A stretch of 33,610 nucleotides of DNA from an uncultured Clostridium sp. (GTDB taxonomy: Bacteria; Bacillota; Clostridia; TANB77; CAG-508): positions 1-33,610 of the forward strand of contig CANPDB010000016.1 in assembly GCA_947572725.1 (NCBI GenBank). Direction: 5' to 3'. Numbering within the stretch: position 1 is the first letter of the stretch; each line of letters starts with the position of its first letter. The position numbers were made by a program, and so were the translations under genes. This document shows, piece after piece, positions 16,769 through 25,760 of the stretch. A model generated the notes under the pieces. That model did no database searches, was not told the origin of the DNA, and worked only from the letters and a program-made list of their open reading frames with translations.

Positions 16769-17782
16769 TTATATTGTTTTATTTTCTAATTTTTTGCTTT
16801 CCAATAATAACTTATCAAAGTCAGAGGTTATTTTTTGTGTTTTATTAAATTCTATGTATTCTTTTTCTGCTTTTTCTTCCGCTTCTTTTCTTGATATTTT
16901 ACCATTATCTTTTAAAATATCATATCTTCTAAATTCCAAAAATTCATTAATGCTTTTTGCGAATTCGTCCATTGTAAAAGTATTTTCTCTTTCTATTAGA
17001 TCTTCTATGTAATCAAAGTATCCTGACACAGCTCTTTCCAAACGCTTTATCTGCTTTTCATCTAAGTAATTTTTTGCAATCATTACATCTGATTTTAATA
17101 TTCTACCATTTGGAGAATTTTTCCATGTTGTTAGTCCCATATGTTCCTTTGTGTGATCTGCTTTATTATATACTATTTCAGCAGCAGTGTTTCCAGTAAT
17201 TGCGTAGTGGAATTTATTTTGAACCATAGCATAAAATTTGTGTGTTATTTCAGAATCTTTATCATAATCAATACTACATTCTGCAAATATATCTGTTATT
17301 TGTTGCCATATTCTTCGTTCGCTTGTCCTAATTGAACGAATTCTTTCTAATAATTCTTTAAAATAATCTTTTCCAAATTTTGAACCATTTTTTAAAAATT
17401 CATCATTTAAAACAAATCCTTTTTTTATAAATTCCTTTAATGTATTAGTTGCCCAAATTCTAAAATCTGTTGCTTCTTTAGAATTTACCCTATATCCAAC
17501 TGCTATAATTGCATCTAAGCTATAAAAGTTTGTATTATAGTTTTTTCCATCATTTGCAGTTATTCGAATTTTTCGAATAACTGATTCTTCTATTAATTCT
17601 CCAGATTTAAATACTTCTTTTAAATGATAATTTATTGTATTTACTTCTACTCCAAATAATTTTCCCATTGATTTTTGAGTTATCCAAAAATCTTCGTTAT
17701 CATATAATACTTCAATAGAAATATTTTCATTTTTTTGGCTTTGATAAATAATTAAATCTCTTAAATTTTCTAAGCTGTTCAT
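16769..17782 (-). CDS. RhuM family protein, copy 2
   Basis: 337 residues, recognisably paralogous to the downstream copy: VLYDNEDFWITQKSMGKLFG, VEVNTINYHLKEVFKSGEL, AVGYRVNSKEATDFRIWATN, FYAMVQNKFHYAITGNTAAE, HMGLTTWKNSPNG and the C-terminal TSDFDKLLLESKKL. Identity is near half by eye, so this is an old duplication or a paired acquisition. Start ATG has AGGAGG three bases before it. Function as for copy 1 is unknown. Tandem diverged copies suggest they may form a heteromeric pair. Confidence 0.9.
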   Translation of the reverse strand: MNSLENLRDLIIYQSQKNENISIEVLYDNEDFWITQKSMGKLFGVEVNTINYHLKEVFKSGELIEESVIRKIRITANDGKNYNTNFYSLDAIIAVGYRVNSKEATDFRIWATNTLKEFIKKGFVLNDEFLKNGSKFGKDYFKELLERIRSIRTSERRIWQQITDIFAECSIDYDKDSEITHKFYAMVQNKFHYAITGNTAAEIVYNKADHTKEHMGLTTWKNSPNGRILKSDVMIAKNYLDEKQIKRLERAVSGYFDYIEDLIERENTFTMDEFAKSINEFLEFRRYDILKDNGKISRKEAEEKAEKEYIEFNKTQKITSDFDKLLLESKKLENKTI

Positions 17783-17954
17783 AATCCTCCTTTTAAAATT
17801 GTATCTCTATTAGAGCAACAATTTCATTATTTTTATAATTTTCGTAAAATTGTTTAATCCTATATTTTTCCATCATTATTTATCTCATAATTTTTATTTT
17901 ACTTGAATATGACTTGTAATTTGTCTTTTTTATAAATTTGTAAAATCTTTTATT

Positions 17955-18248
17955 TCAATATTTACTAGTAAATTCTTCATAAAATTTTATTTTTTCATCT
18001 TCTGTAGTTTCTTTAAGTGAAAATTCTTGCAAATCTTTTTTCATATTTTCATATATTGTATCTTTTTTATATTTATTGCAAAAAACAGTATGAACCATAC
18101 AATCTACCCCACATGTAATTGCATAATATTCTTCGCATTTTTCTAATGTTATTCTTGCTAAATCATTAAATTCTTCATCTTTTTCTATTATTCCATTTTC
18201 AGAGCCATTTGTCCCTATTGTCCTTCCATTCTCTACAATATTCCACAT
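17955..18248 (-). CDS. Small acidic protein of unknown function
   Basis: 97 residues from the ATG at 18246-18248, which has a good AGGAGG seven bases upstream; an earlier in-frame ATG lacks one. Starts MWNIVENGRTIGTNGSE and contains RITLEKCEEYYAITCGVDCM with three cysteines nearby (TCGVDC, FC). Soluble, acidic, no signal peptide. Small acidic cytoplasmic proteins in tandem like this and its neighbour resemble orphan immunity proteins of polymorphic toxin systems, but there is no toxin in the window and the resemblance is only general. Confidence 0.65.
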   Translation of the reverse strand: MWNIVENGRTIGTNGSENGIIEKDEEFNDLARITLEKCEEYYAITCGVDCMVHTVFCNKYKKDTIYENMKKDLQEFSLKETTEDEKIKFYEEFTSKY

Positions 18249-18304
18249 TTTATTACCTCCTAGAAACTTACTATAAATCATTCAAACTACAAACTTGTAA
18301 TTAT

Positions 18305-18715
18305 TTAAACATATTTTTTTAAATACTCTTTTGCAATAGATAGTTTTGTCTTCAACTCATTTTCCCTATTTTTCAATACTTCAACATCTTCATCCATATT
18401 CCAATTAATCCACTGATTTAAGTTTGCTTCTATACCATTGATAATATCTTTCCTAAATGAATTAAAATCCATATCAATTTTTTTATATTCAACATCATCA
18501 CAATGTTTTACAATAATATATACTTCATCATAATAAGCACATATTATATCTTCGCTCCCTTCTTCATCAATAAAAATAGAAATAGGTAAATTACTTTTTA
18601 GACTAGAAATAAGAGAATCCAAAAAGTTCATCGGAATATCTGTTAAATAAGAACCATTTATTGTATAGCCTCCAATATTAATATCTACCCACCCTACCTT
18701 AGGTTTACTAAACAT
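18305..18715 (-). CDS. Acidic protein of unknown function
   Basis: 136 residues, strongly acidic. An N-terminal beta-rich part (VGWVDINIGGYTINGSYLTD), a stretch IFIDEEGSEDIICAYYDEVY, and a C-terminal helix NRENELKTKLSIAKEYLKKY. No motif I recognise. ATG preceded by AAGGAGG. It lies 57 bases upstream of the 97-residue acidic gene on the same strand and 46 bases downstream of queH. Possibly immunity-like or regulatory; not assignable. Confidence 0.65.
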   Translation of the reverse strand: MFSKPKVGWVDINIGGYTINGSYLTDIPMNFLDSLISSLKSNLPISIFIDEEGSEDIICAYYDEVYIIVKHCDDVEYKKIDMDFNSFRKDIINGIEANLNQWINWNMDEDVEVLKNRENELKTKLSIAKEYLKKYV

Positions 18716-18761
18716 ATTTATATCCTCCTTACAAGTTATTAGTTATCTTTATTTATCTTCT

Positions 18762-19352
18762 TTAAATATTTTGAATAATATTCTCATTCCATATTTTAGC
18801 TTCTTCCAAGTCTTTTTTAATGTGGTTATTATATCTACTTTCCTCTGAAAAAACACAACCACAATATTTTTGCATATACAGTCCAAGCTCTCTTGCCTTT
18901 GCTTGACCTTCTCTAAAGCCAACTCTAAAATCCCTATATAAAAATTCTATATCATATTTTTTTGCTATATTTTTCGCAATTTCAATAATAACTTCGTGAT
19001 TTTGATATGGACTTACTAAAAGTGTTGTAGTAAAACTATCATATCCATTTTCTTTCGCATATTTTGCTGTTTGCTCTAAACGAACTGGATAGCAATAATT
19101 TTTACATCTACCTTCCAAGTTTTCTATTACATTTTTGCAAAAGTCTTGTAACCCATAATTTTCTTCAAATATTGCATTTACTTTGACATCTGTTGTATAT
19201 TGCTTTAATGTATCTCTTCTTGCTTTGTATTCCATATATGGATGTATGTTTGGATTAAACCAATATACTGTTGGTTCTATTCCTTCTTGTCTTAGTGAGT
19301 CTATGCAATATACACTACATGGTGCACAACATGTATGCATTAATAACTTCAT
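18762..19352 (-). CDS. queH: Epoxyqueuosine reductase QueH
   Basis: 196 residues. Reduces epoxyqueuosine to queuosine in the wobble position of GUN-decoding tRNAs, using an Fe-S cluster and a further metal site. The four-cysteine set is visible: MHTCCAPCS near the N-terminus and YMQKYCGCVFSEESRY near the C-terminus, with CKNYCYPVRLE between. Also typical are YWFNPNIHPYMEY, TTLLVSPYQNHE and FYRDFR-type LYRDFRVGFREGQ. It lies downstream of ruvB with a 56-base gap, probably in the same transcript. Confidence 0.95.
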   Translation of the reverse strand: MKLLMHTCCAPCSVYCIDSLRQEGIEPTVYWFNPNIHPYMEYKARRDTLKQYTTDVKVNAIFEENYGLQDFCKNVIENLEGRCKNYCYPVRLEQTAKYAKENGYDSFTTTLLVSPYQNHEVIIEIAKNIAKKYDIEFLYRDFRVGFREGQAKARELGLYMQKYCGCVFSEESRYNNHIKKDLEEAKIWNENIIQNI

Positions 19353-19408
19353 TTCTTACTTCCTTTTCTATATTATTTTATAAAATATCTCTTTATAATA
19401 CGCCATTT

Positions 19409-20431
19409 CTAGTCAGTTTCTAAGTATTCATATCCTAAATGTTTATAAGCATCTGGTAACACTTTTCTACCTCTTAAAGTTCTTGCAATAAAACCAATTT
19501 GAATTAAATATGGCTCATAAACATCTTCTATTGTGTCAATTTCTTCACCTATTGATGCTGCTAAAGCCTCAATTCCAACTGCTCTACCATTATATTGAAC
19601 AATCATTGTTTCTAACAATTTTCTGTCTATTTCATCTAAACCTAATTCGTCAATTTCTAGTTTATTTAGAGCATGTTTTGCTATTTTTAGGTCAATATCT
19701 CCATCGCCTAATACTAATGCATAATCTCTTACTCTCTTTAATAATCTATTTGCAATTCTAGGTGTTCCCCTTGACCTTCTTGCTATTTCCATTGCAGCTC
19801 CTTCATCAATATTAACTCCTAAAATTTTACTAGATCTTTTTACAATAGTACATAAATCTGTTGACGAATATAATTCTAATCTTTCTACAATTCCAAATCT
19901 ATCACGAAGTGGAGTTGTTAAAGCTCCTGCTTTTGTTGTAGCCCCAATTAATGTGAATTTTGGTAAATCTATTCTTATTGATTTTGCACTTGGTCCTTTC
20001 CCTATCATAATATCTAGTGTATAATCTTCTAATGCTGGATATAATATTTCCTCTACACTTTTACTCAATCTGTGAATTTCATCAATAAATAAAACATCAA
20101 ATTCAGAAAGTCCTGTTAAAATTGCCGCTAAATCTCCTGGTTTTTCAATAGCTGGTCCTGATGTTATTTTTAAATTTGATCTCATTTCATTTGAGATGAT
20201 ATTAGACAATGTTGTTTTTCCTAGACCTGGAGGTCCATATAATAAAACATGGTCTAATGCTTCCTCTCTTTTTTTTGCAGCTTCTATATATATCTTCATA
20301 TTTTCTTTTACTTTGTCTTGTCCTATATATTCATCTAATGTTTTTGGTCTTAAAGAATTTTCAAATCTTTCTTCTCCTTGATTCTCTAATTCTGGCATTA
20401 CTATTCTTTCTTCTTCCATTTTTAATTTCAT
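19409..20431 (-). CDS. ruvB: Holliday junction branch-migration helicase RuvB
   Basis: AAA+ motor that drives Holliday junction migration with RuvA. 340 residues. [18 protein letters not shown], Walker [16 protein letters not shown], Walker [18 protein letters not shown], sensor 1 [13 protein letters not shown], the arginine-finger region PLRDRFGI, and the C-terminal winged helix [16 protein letters not shown] are all present. ruvA is not adjacent in the window. AAGGAGG precedes the first ATG by only one base, so the next in-frame ATG (MEEERIV) is an alternative start. The promoter is at 20480-20508. Confidence 0.98.
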   Translation of the reverse strand: MKLKMEEERIVMPELENQGEERFENSLRPKTLDEYIGQDKVKENMKIYIEAAKKREEALDHVLLYGPPGLGKTTLSNIISNEMRSNLKITSGPAIEKPGDLAAILTGLSEFDVLFIDEIHRLSKSVEEILYPALEDYTLDIMIGKGPSAKSIRIDLPKFTLIGATTKAGALTTPLRDRFGIVERLELYSSTDLCTIVKRSSKILGVNIDEGAAMEIARRSRGTPRIANRLLKRVRDYALVLGDGDIDLKIAKHALNKLEIDELGLDEIDRKLLETMIVQYNGRAVGIEALAASIGEEIDTIEDVYEPYLIQIGFIARTLRGRKVLPDAYKHLGYEYLETD

Positions 20432-20479
20432 TCCTCCTTAAGCACAAATCTAATTGTAAAAAGTATATTTTTCTATGCT

Positions 20480-20508
20480 ATTATATCTTTTTTTTCGCAT
20501 ATTGTCTA
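20480..20508 (-). promoter_or_regulatory. Sigma-A promoter of ruvB-queH
   Basis: Minus strand: TAGACA (20503-20508), a 17-base spacer containing A8, and a perfect TATAAT (20480-20485). It lies about 50 bases upstream of the ruvB start. Confidence 0.7.
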
Positions 20509-20548
20509 GGCAAAAAGTTGCAAAATTCTTCTATATAAGTTATAATCT

Positions 20549-20702
20549 TTACAGTTTAGAATTAAGATTATCTACTCGCTCCCAGGAGTGTATATATTAA
20601 TTTTTTTAGGCTCCCCCAAGTAATCCCTACTCGTATCCTCCTAAAAAAATTGAATATATAAACTCCTTCGCGCTATTCAAAATTATTTAACTAAACTGTA
20701 AT
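20549..20702 (+). repeat. Structured intergenic element, family B copy 1
   Basis: Between the divergent ruvB and tagA genes. Ends TTACAGTTTAG and CTAAACTGTAA are perfect inverted repeats. The next module, CTACTCGCTCCCAGGAGT facing AACTCCTTCGCGCTA, is the one shared with family A. The interior differs: TTTTTTTAGGCTCCCCCAAG and GTATCCTCCTAAAAAAATT, forming a shorter stem. Copy 2 is at 28377-28531. Confidence 0.85.
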
Positions 20703-20751
20703 TTACAATAAATTGGCATAAAAAGATATAAAAAATTATAAGGAGAAAAAA

Positions 20752-21477
20752 GTGAAAAAATATATAGAAAAAATATACAAAGGCACACAAGAAGAATACT
20801 CAAACTATTTAAAGGAAAGACTAATAAACGAAGAAAAAACATTCACAGTTACAGCAAACCCAGAAATACTAATGAGAGGAGAAAACAATCCATCTTTTGA
20901 CAAGATATTATCAGATGATAACACAGAAATTGTTGCAGATGGTATAGGTGTTGTAAAAAGTGCTAAATTGTTTGGTATTAACTTACCAGGAAGAGTTACA
21001 GGTGTAGAACTTTCTGAAGATTTATTAAAATATTGTGCTGAATATGATAAAAGTGTTTATCTTTTTGGCGCATCTAATAATGTTTTAAGTGCACTTATAG
21101 AAAAACTAAAAAGTACATATCCAAATATAAAAATAGCTGGTTTTTCAGATGGATACGTTAAGGACAAGCAAGCTGTATTTGAAGAAATAAAAAAACTTTC
21201 TCCTGATGTTGTTCTAGTAGCATTAGGCTCTCCTTTACAAGAAGAACTAATATATAATAATTTAGCAGATTTTAATAAAGGAATTTTTATGGGAGTTGGT
21301 GGTTCTTTTGATGTTTTAAGTGGAATGAAAAAAAGAGCACCTAAAATTTTTATAAAACTAAATTTAGAATGGCTTTATAGAATCGCTGGAAGCCCAAAAA
21401 GATGGAAAAGATTTTATGATGGAAATATAAAATATATGTTGAAATTAAGAAAAGAGGCGAAAAAATCAAATGATTAA
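20752..21477 (+). CDS. WecG/TagA/CpsF family glycosyltransferase (GT26)
   Basis: 241 residues. Family members add N-acetylmannosamine (or the related uronic acid) to undecaprenyl-PP-GlcNAc, committing it to wall teichoic acid or a surface polysaccharide. Motifs: VTANPEILMRG, VADGIGVVKSAKLFG, LPGRVTGVEL (the catalytic-loop region), YLFGASNNVL, ALGSPLQEELI, GVGGSFDVLSG and the C-terminal LEWLYRIAGSPKRWKRF. Start is GTG with AAGGAG seven bases upstream. It overlaps wecB by 8 bases. A UDP-ManNAc-making epimerase next door fits a TagA-like role. Confidence 0.92.
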   Translation: MKKYIEKIYKGTQEEYSNYLKERLINEEKTFTVTANPEILMRGENNPSFDKILSDDNTEIVADGIGVVKSAKLFGINLPGRVTGVELSEDLLKYCAEYDKSVYLFGASNNVLSALIEKLKSTYPNIKIAGFSDGYVKDKQAVFEEIKKLSPDVVLVALGSPLQEELIYNNLADFNKGIFMGVGGSFDVLSGMKKRAPKIFIKLNLEWLYRIAGSPKRWKRFYDGNIKYMLKLRKEAKKSND

Positions 21478-22579
21478 TGTAATGATGATTTTTGGTACTA
21501 GACCAGAAGCGATAAAATTTGCACCAATAATTAAAGAATTAGAAAAAAGAAAAGAAACAAATCCTATTGTTTGTATAACAGCCCAACATAGAGAAATGCT
21601 AGATCAAATTTTGACTGAGCTTAATATAAAACCTGATTATGATTTAAATATTATGCAACAAGGACAAACTCTATGTCAAATGACTTCAAGAATTCTAAAT
21701 GGATTAAATGATACAATACTAGATGCAAAACCTGATATTATATTAGTACAAGGAGATACTATTACTACTTTTGTTAGTGCACTTGCCGCTTATTACAATA
21801 TGATACCAATTGCACATATAGAAGCTGGCCTTAGAACATATAATAAATATGCACCATATCCTGAAGAAATGAATAGACAAATGGTAAGTGTATTGGCTGA
21901 CCTTAATTTCGCACCAACAGAAATTTCAAAAAACAACTTATTAAAAGAAGGAAAAGACCCTAATACTATATTTGTTACTGGTAATACTGCAATTGATGCT
22001 TTAAAATTAACTATAAAGAAAGAAAAAAAAGATAAAAATGATAAAAAAATTATACTTCTTACAACACATAGAAGAGAAAATTTAGGTGATTCAATGGAAA
22101 ATATCTTTAGAGCTGTGAAAAAAATAGCTGAAGAATTTAAAGATGAAGTTAAAGTTATTTATCCTATGCATAAAAATCCTATTATAAGAAATATTGCTAA
22201 AAGTATATTAGATAATCAAGAAAATATTGAAATGGTTGAACCTTTAGATGTTATTGGTTTTCATAACTTAATGAACAAATCTTATTTAATTTTAACAGAT
22301 AGTGGTGGTATTCAGGAAGAAGCACCTGCACTAGGAAAACCTGTATTAGTATTGAGAGATACAACTGAGCGACCTGAGGGAATTGAGGCTGGAACTTTAA
22401 AATTAGTTGGAACAAATGAGCAAATTATTTATTTTGAAACAAAAAAACTTTTAAAAAACAAAGATGCATATGATAGAATGGCAAAATCTATAAATCCTTA
22501 TGGAGATGGACTTGCAAGTAAAAGAATTGTAGATACTATAATTGCAAGATTTGAAAATGGGAAAGATAAAGATGAATGA
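21470..22579 (+). CDS. wecB: UDP-N-acetylglucosamine 2-epimerase (non-hydrolysing)
   Basis: 369 residues. Interconverts UDP-GlcNAc and UDP-ManNAc in the cytoplasm, supplying the donor for the upstream GT26 enzyme. Motifs: MIFGTRPEAIKFAPII, TAQHREMLDQ, VQGDTITTFVSALAAYY, HIEAGLRT, YPEEMNRQMV, LTTHRRENLGDSM, and DSGGIQEEAPALGKPVLVLR with RPEG, all characteristic. Full length. It overlaps the preceding gene by 8 bases and the following gene by 8 bases, so the three genes are one translationally coupled operon. Confidence 0.97.
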   Translation: MINVMMIFGTRPEAIKFAPIIKELEKRKETNPIVCITAQHREMLDQILTELNIKPDYDLNIMQQGQTLCQMTSRILNGLNDTILDAKPDIILVQGDTITTFVSALAAYYNMIPIAHIEAGLRTYNKYAPYPEEMNRQMVSVLADLNFAPTEISKNNLLKEGKDPNTIFVTGNTAIDALKLTIKKEKKDKNDKKIILLTTHRRENLGDSMENIFRAVKKIAEEFKDEVKVIYPMHKNPIIRNIAKSILDNQENIEMVEPLDVIGFHNLMNKSYLILTDSGGIQEEAPALGKPVLVLRDTTERPEGIEAGTLKLVGTNEQIIYFETKKLLKNKDAYDRMAKSINPYGDGLASKRIVDTIIARFENGKDKDE

Positions 22580-23561
22580 TAAAGTAGATATATTAGTTGC
22601 AACATATAATGGCGAAAAATACTTAAAAGAACAACTTGATAGTATATTAAACCAAACTTATAATAATATACGAATTATTATATCAGATGATAATTCTACA
22701 GATGGTACAAGAGATATTTTGAAACAATATGAAACAAATGATAGAATAACAATTTTTTATCAAAAAAATAATTTAGGCTATGTTAAGAATTTTGAATTTT
22801 TATTAAGTAAAGTCGAAAGTGAATTATATATGCTTTCAGATCAAGATGATATATGGCTTCCAGAAAAAATAGAAAAGTCAGTAGAAAAACTAAAAAAAGA
22901 AAATCTAGATTTAGTTTTTGGAGATTTAGAAGTTGTAGATGAAAATTTAAATACAATATATCCTTCATTTACAGACTATATGAAAATATCTCGAAAAATA
23001 AAAAATGAATTAGGAAGCTATAAACTTCAATATTTATACAATTGTATGACTGGTTGCACTATTTTATCTAAGAAAAGATTTTTAGATAAAATTTTGCCTC
23101 TTCCTAATAATTCAAAATATATGGTTCACGATTATTGGATTGGATTAATAGTTTCTTTATATGGCAAAATTGGTTTTCTTAAAACTCCATATATTAAGTA
23201 TCGCCAGCATGGAAATAACCAAATAGGAACAGGTAAAGAGTCCTATAAATATACTAAATTAAGTGATGTACGAAATTTATTTATAGATGTAAAATTAGGT
23301 ATTTTTGAGGCATATGTACAAAATGAGAATGTGTTTCCCGATAACCTAAAAACATTTAATAGCAAAGCTTTTAATTACTATAATATGCTTAAAAATAAAC
23401 ATTATTTTAATTTTAGAAATTGGAATATTTTTTATACATTATATAAAACTGAACCTTTTCTTTATTTTGTAGAAAATTTTATGGTTTTGAATATGCCTTT
23501 CTTTACCAGTATTGTTTTTAATATAAGATATAAAATTTTAAAATTATTTGGAAAGAGATAA
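22572..23561 (+). CDS. Glycosyltransferase family 2
   Basis: 329 residues from the ATG at 22572, which overlaps the wecB stop. GT-A fold: DILVATYNGEKYLKEQLDSI, ISDDNSTDGTRDIL, and the metal-binding LSDQDDIWLPEKI, then FGDLEVVDENL and HDYWIGLIVSLYG. Most like rhamnosyl- or related sugar transferases that elongate lipid-linked surface glycans. It has a short C-terminal amphipathic part and no clear membrane helices. As third gene of the unit it probably adds a sugar after the ManNAc step. The sugar cannot be deduced. Confidence 0.88.
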   Translation: MNDKVDILVATYNGEKYLKEQLDSILNQTYNNIRIIISDDNSTDGTRDILKQYETNDRITIFYQKNNLGYVKNFEFLLSKVESELYMLSDQDDIWLPEKIEKSVEKLKKENLDLVFGDLEVVDENLNTIYPSFTDYMKISRKIKNELGSYKLQYLYNCMTGCTILSKKRFLDKILPLPNNSKYMVHDYWIGLIVSLYGKIGFLKTPYIKYRQHGNNQIGTGKESYKYTKLSDVRNLFIDVKLGIFEAYVQNENVFPDNLKTFNSKAFNYYNMLKNKHYFNFRNWNIFYTLYKTEPFLYFVENFMVLNMPFFTSIVFNIRYKILKLFGKR

Positions 23562-23569
23562 TTATAATC

Positions 23570-23769
23570 ACAACAGTTTATTATAAAATTCTCTACTCGC
23601 TCCCAGAAGTTTATATTTCAATATTTTTACGTTATCCCCATTCTAAAAATTCTAACAAAAGTTCTTTGAACTTTTGAGAATTTTTGAACGGTCCCCACAA
23701 TTTCACTTCAAAATATTGAAATATAAACTTCTTCGCGCTATTAAAAATATCTTATAATAAACTGTTGTT
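23570..23769 (+). repeat. Structured intergenic element, family A copy 2
   Basis: Inverted orientation to copy 1. Ends ACAACAGTTTATTATAA and TTATAATAAACTGTTGT are a perfect 17-base inverted repeat. The modules CTCGCTCCCAGAAGTTTATA, then GTTATCCCCATTC, the hairpin AAAGTTCTTTGAACTTT, GAACGGTCCCCAC and TATAAACTTCTTCGCGC are all present. It begins 8 bases after the stop of the GT2 gene. Confidence 0.9.
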
Positions 23770-23775
23770 ATGAAC

Positions 23776-23810
23776 AAAAGGATAACAATTTTATATGTTA
23801 TCCTTTTTAA
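23776..23810. terminator. Bidirectional intrinsic terminator between the glycan operon and xerD
   Basis: A perfect 12-bp stem AAAAGGATAACA/TGTTATCCTTTT with an 8-base loop is followed on the plus strand by TTTTTAAT and has T residues on the minus-strand side. It sits between convergent genes, 20 bases before the xerD stop. Confidence 0.8.
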
Positions 23811-23828
23811 TATTATCTTATTAGTTTA

Positions 23829-24710
23829 TTATGCTCTTGGATGAGCTTTTCTATAAACATTTTTTAATGCTTCATCTTGAAATTGCATGTATACTTGTGT
23901 TGATGATATGTCTGAATGTCCAAGCATTGTTTGTATTGCTTTTAAATCAGCACCATTTTGTAATAAATGTGTTGCAAATGAATGTCTTAAAACATGTGGT
24001 GTTATTTCTTTTGTTATATGTGCTTGTTCTTTATAATATTTGATAATTTTCCAGAAGCCTTGTCTTGTTAATCTTGTTCCATTGATATTAACAAATAATG
24101 CTTTTTCGCTTTCTGTTTTTAAAAGAATATCTCTTGCTTCTTCAATGTATTCTTTTAATGCATTTAATGACATTGTTCCTAGTGGTATGTTACGCTCTTT
24201 ACCACCATGTCTACAAACTACATATCCTTCTTCTAAATTAACATCATCAATATCTAAAGAAATTATTTCTGTTACTCTCATTCCTGTTGCATATGCAAAT
24301 TCTAGCATTGCTTTGTCGCGTATTCCTTTTAAGTCAATATCTTGTGGTTGGTCTAATAGTAATTCTACTTCTGCTGATGTTAGGATACTTGGAACCCTTT
24401 TTTCTATTTTTGGTGATTTTACATTATCTGTTGGATCTACTTTTATTTTTTTGTTTTTTAATTCAAATTGATAAAATGATCTAATAGATGCTATACATCT
24501 TGATATACTAGATGCCTTTTTTCCTTCTTCTTGTAATTCTTTAATATAGTCATTGATGTCTTCTTCTTTTACTTTGTTGTAGTTAATATCACAGTCTTCC
24601 AAATATTTTTTAAATTGTTTTAAATCTCTTTGGTATGATTGTAGTGTGTTTTCTGATAATTTTCTTTCGTCTTCTAAAAATTTAAAAAAATATTTTAATT
24701 GTCTTTCCAT
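23829..24710 (-). CDS. xerD: Tyrosine site-specific recombinase XerD
   Basis: 293 residues. With XerC it resolves chromosome dimers at dif. The N-terminal SAM-like domain reads LSENTLQSYQRDLKQFKKYL. The catalytic residues are all seen: Arg in ATGMRVTEIISL, Lys in RHGGKERNIPLG, His/Arg in TPHVLRHSFATHLLQ, His in LGHSDISST and Tyr in TQVYMQFQ. Length and motif spacing match housekeeping XerD, not phage integrases, and no phage genes flank it. A promoter is seen at 24762-24789. Confidence 0.95.
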   Translation of the reverse strand: MERQLKYFFKFLEDERKLSENTLQSYQRDLKQFKKYLEDCDINYNKVKEEDINDYIKELQEEGKKASSISRCIASIRSFYQFELKNKKIKVDPTDNVKSPKIEKRVPSILTSAEVELLLDQPQDIDLKGIRDKAMLEFAYATGMRVTEIISLDIDDVNLEEGYVVCRHGGKERNIPLGTMSLNALKEYIEEARDILLKTESEKALFVNINGTRLTRQGFWKIIKYYKEQAHITKEITPHVLRHSFATHLLQNGADLKAIQTMLGHSDISSTQVYMQFQDEALKNVYRKAHPRA

Positions 24711-24761
24711 TTATATTTCCCCTATCTCTATTAAAATGTTCTATTTACATAAACTATATAT

Positions 24762-24789
24762 GTTATATCAAACTATTTTTAAAATGTAA
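24762..24789 (-). promoter_or_regulatory. Probable sigma-A promoter of xerD
   Basis: Minus strand: TTTACA (24784-24789), a 16-base spacer and TATAAC (24762-24767), about 50 bases upstream of the start codon. Moderate match. Confidence 0.5.
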
Positions 24790-24827
24790 ATAGATTTTTG
24801 AAATTTTTTTAAAATTTTTTTAACAAA

Positions 24828-25051
24828 GGTTACAATTCATAGTCCTATTTAAAATAGTAGAATAGCTAAAGAGTTATAATATATTATTTTTTAGAAATGA
24901 ATGTGGGGACCAACAAGTTACAGTATGTAAGTAAAATTTGAGGAGCAACTGCACCGCAGAAGTTTATCTACATACTGTTAGCAGTTGGGAATGGATAAAA
25001 AATAATATATTATAACTCTTTAGCAAATATAAATAAGCTGTGAACTGTAAC
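24828..25051 (+). repeat. Structured intergenic element, family C copy 2
   Basis: Same orientation and modules as 2208-2432. Ends GTTACAATTCATA and GTGAACTGTAAC. The stem CTAAAGAGTTATAATATATT is mirrored by AATATATTATAACTCTTTAG, and the core runs GTGGGGACCAACAAGTTACA to GTTAGCAGTTGGGAATGG. One stem differs by a paired change from copy 1 (AGTATGTA/TACATACT here, AGTTTGTA/TACAAACT there). Confidence 0.87.
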
Positions 25052-25088
25052 TAATAAAGATTACTGTTCAGACTAAATAACTTTAATT

Positions 25089-25724
25089 CTAAATTATAAC
25101 TGATATATATTTTATACCATTAAATGAAATAAATATTTCAACTAATGAAGCTATAATTAACAATAACATCATAATAACAGAAAACATAGTATGGCGTACA
25201 ACTTCTAATTTTACATTCTCTCTTCTATTGTCCTTTACAATTGATTTATATAATTTGAATCCACTCACTGCTAATGCTAAAATGGCTGGAATAAATATTA
25301 TATTTTGAAATAGTAAACTAAGTATTACAAATAATAATCCTTTTGAAAGCCCCATAATTGATGTGCATATTGCAATAGTATATCCTAAGCAAAAGCCTCT
25401 ATATAAAACAATTCCAAATACAATAGGTATTCCAATAACAGTTGTCCCAAAAAACCAAAGTGTTATTGCTAACAATACATTTTGAATGATACTTGTTTTT
25501 ATCAATTCTAATCTATCTATATTCTCTGTGTTTTTTGTTTTTTCTAAGAAACTATTAAAATATGTAGTAACATCGCTTTTTTGTGTTTCGTTAATGTTAT
25601 TAACAAATAATACACCTAAAAATATACCTATTATAAATATTAATGTAACAATAATATATTCTCTACTATTGTTTAAAATATGTTGTTTAATAATATTTTT
25701 TATCTTTTTTGTTTTCTCACTCAT
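25089..25724 (-). CDS. spoIIM: Stage II sporulation protein M (SpoIIM)
   Basis: 211 residues from the ATG at 25722-25724 (MSEKTKK), which has AAGGAG seven bases upstream; the in-frame ATG at 25748 does not. Five hydrophobic helices. Family hallmarks are the N-terminal IFIIGIFLGVLFVN segment and IVLYRGFCLGYTIAICTSIMG, the conserved RGF.LGY motif. SpoIIM is part of the SpoIIDMP complex that remodels peptidoglycan during forespore engulfment, in the mother-cell membrane. With dpaA this supports a spore-former. Confidence 0.92.
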   Translation of the reverse strand: MSEKTKKIKNIIKQHILNNSREYIIVTLIFIIGIFLGVLFVNNINETQKSDVTTYFNSFLEKTKNTENIDRLELIKTSIIQNVLLAITLWFFGTTVIGIPIVFGIVLYRGFCLGYTIAICTSIMGLSKGLLFVILSLLFQNIIFIPAILALAVSGFKLYKSIVKDNRRENVKLEVVRHTMFSVIMMLLLIIASLVEIFISFNGIKYISVII

Positions 25725-25760
25725 AAAAAAACTCCTTACCTTATACATAATGTGTATTCG

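Noticed and set aside
20703..20751. TTGGCA and TATAAA strings as a tagA promoter
   Set aside because: The spacing is poor (19 bases for the best pair), or the -10 would overlap the ribosome site, so no confident promoter could be set.
24040..24471. 143-codon open frame opposite xerD
   Set aside because: Antisense shadow of xerD; no independent coding signs.
23829..24710. XerD-like recombinase as an integrase of a mobile element
   Set aside because: Length and motifs fit housekeeping XerD; no att-like direct repeats, excisionase or phage genes are adjacent.
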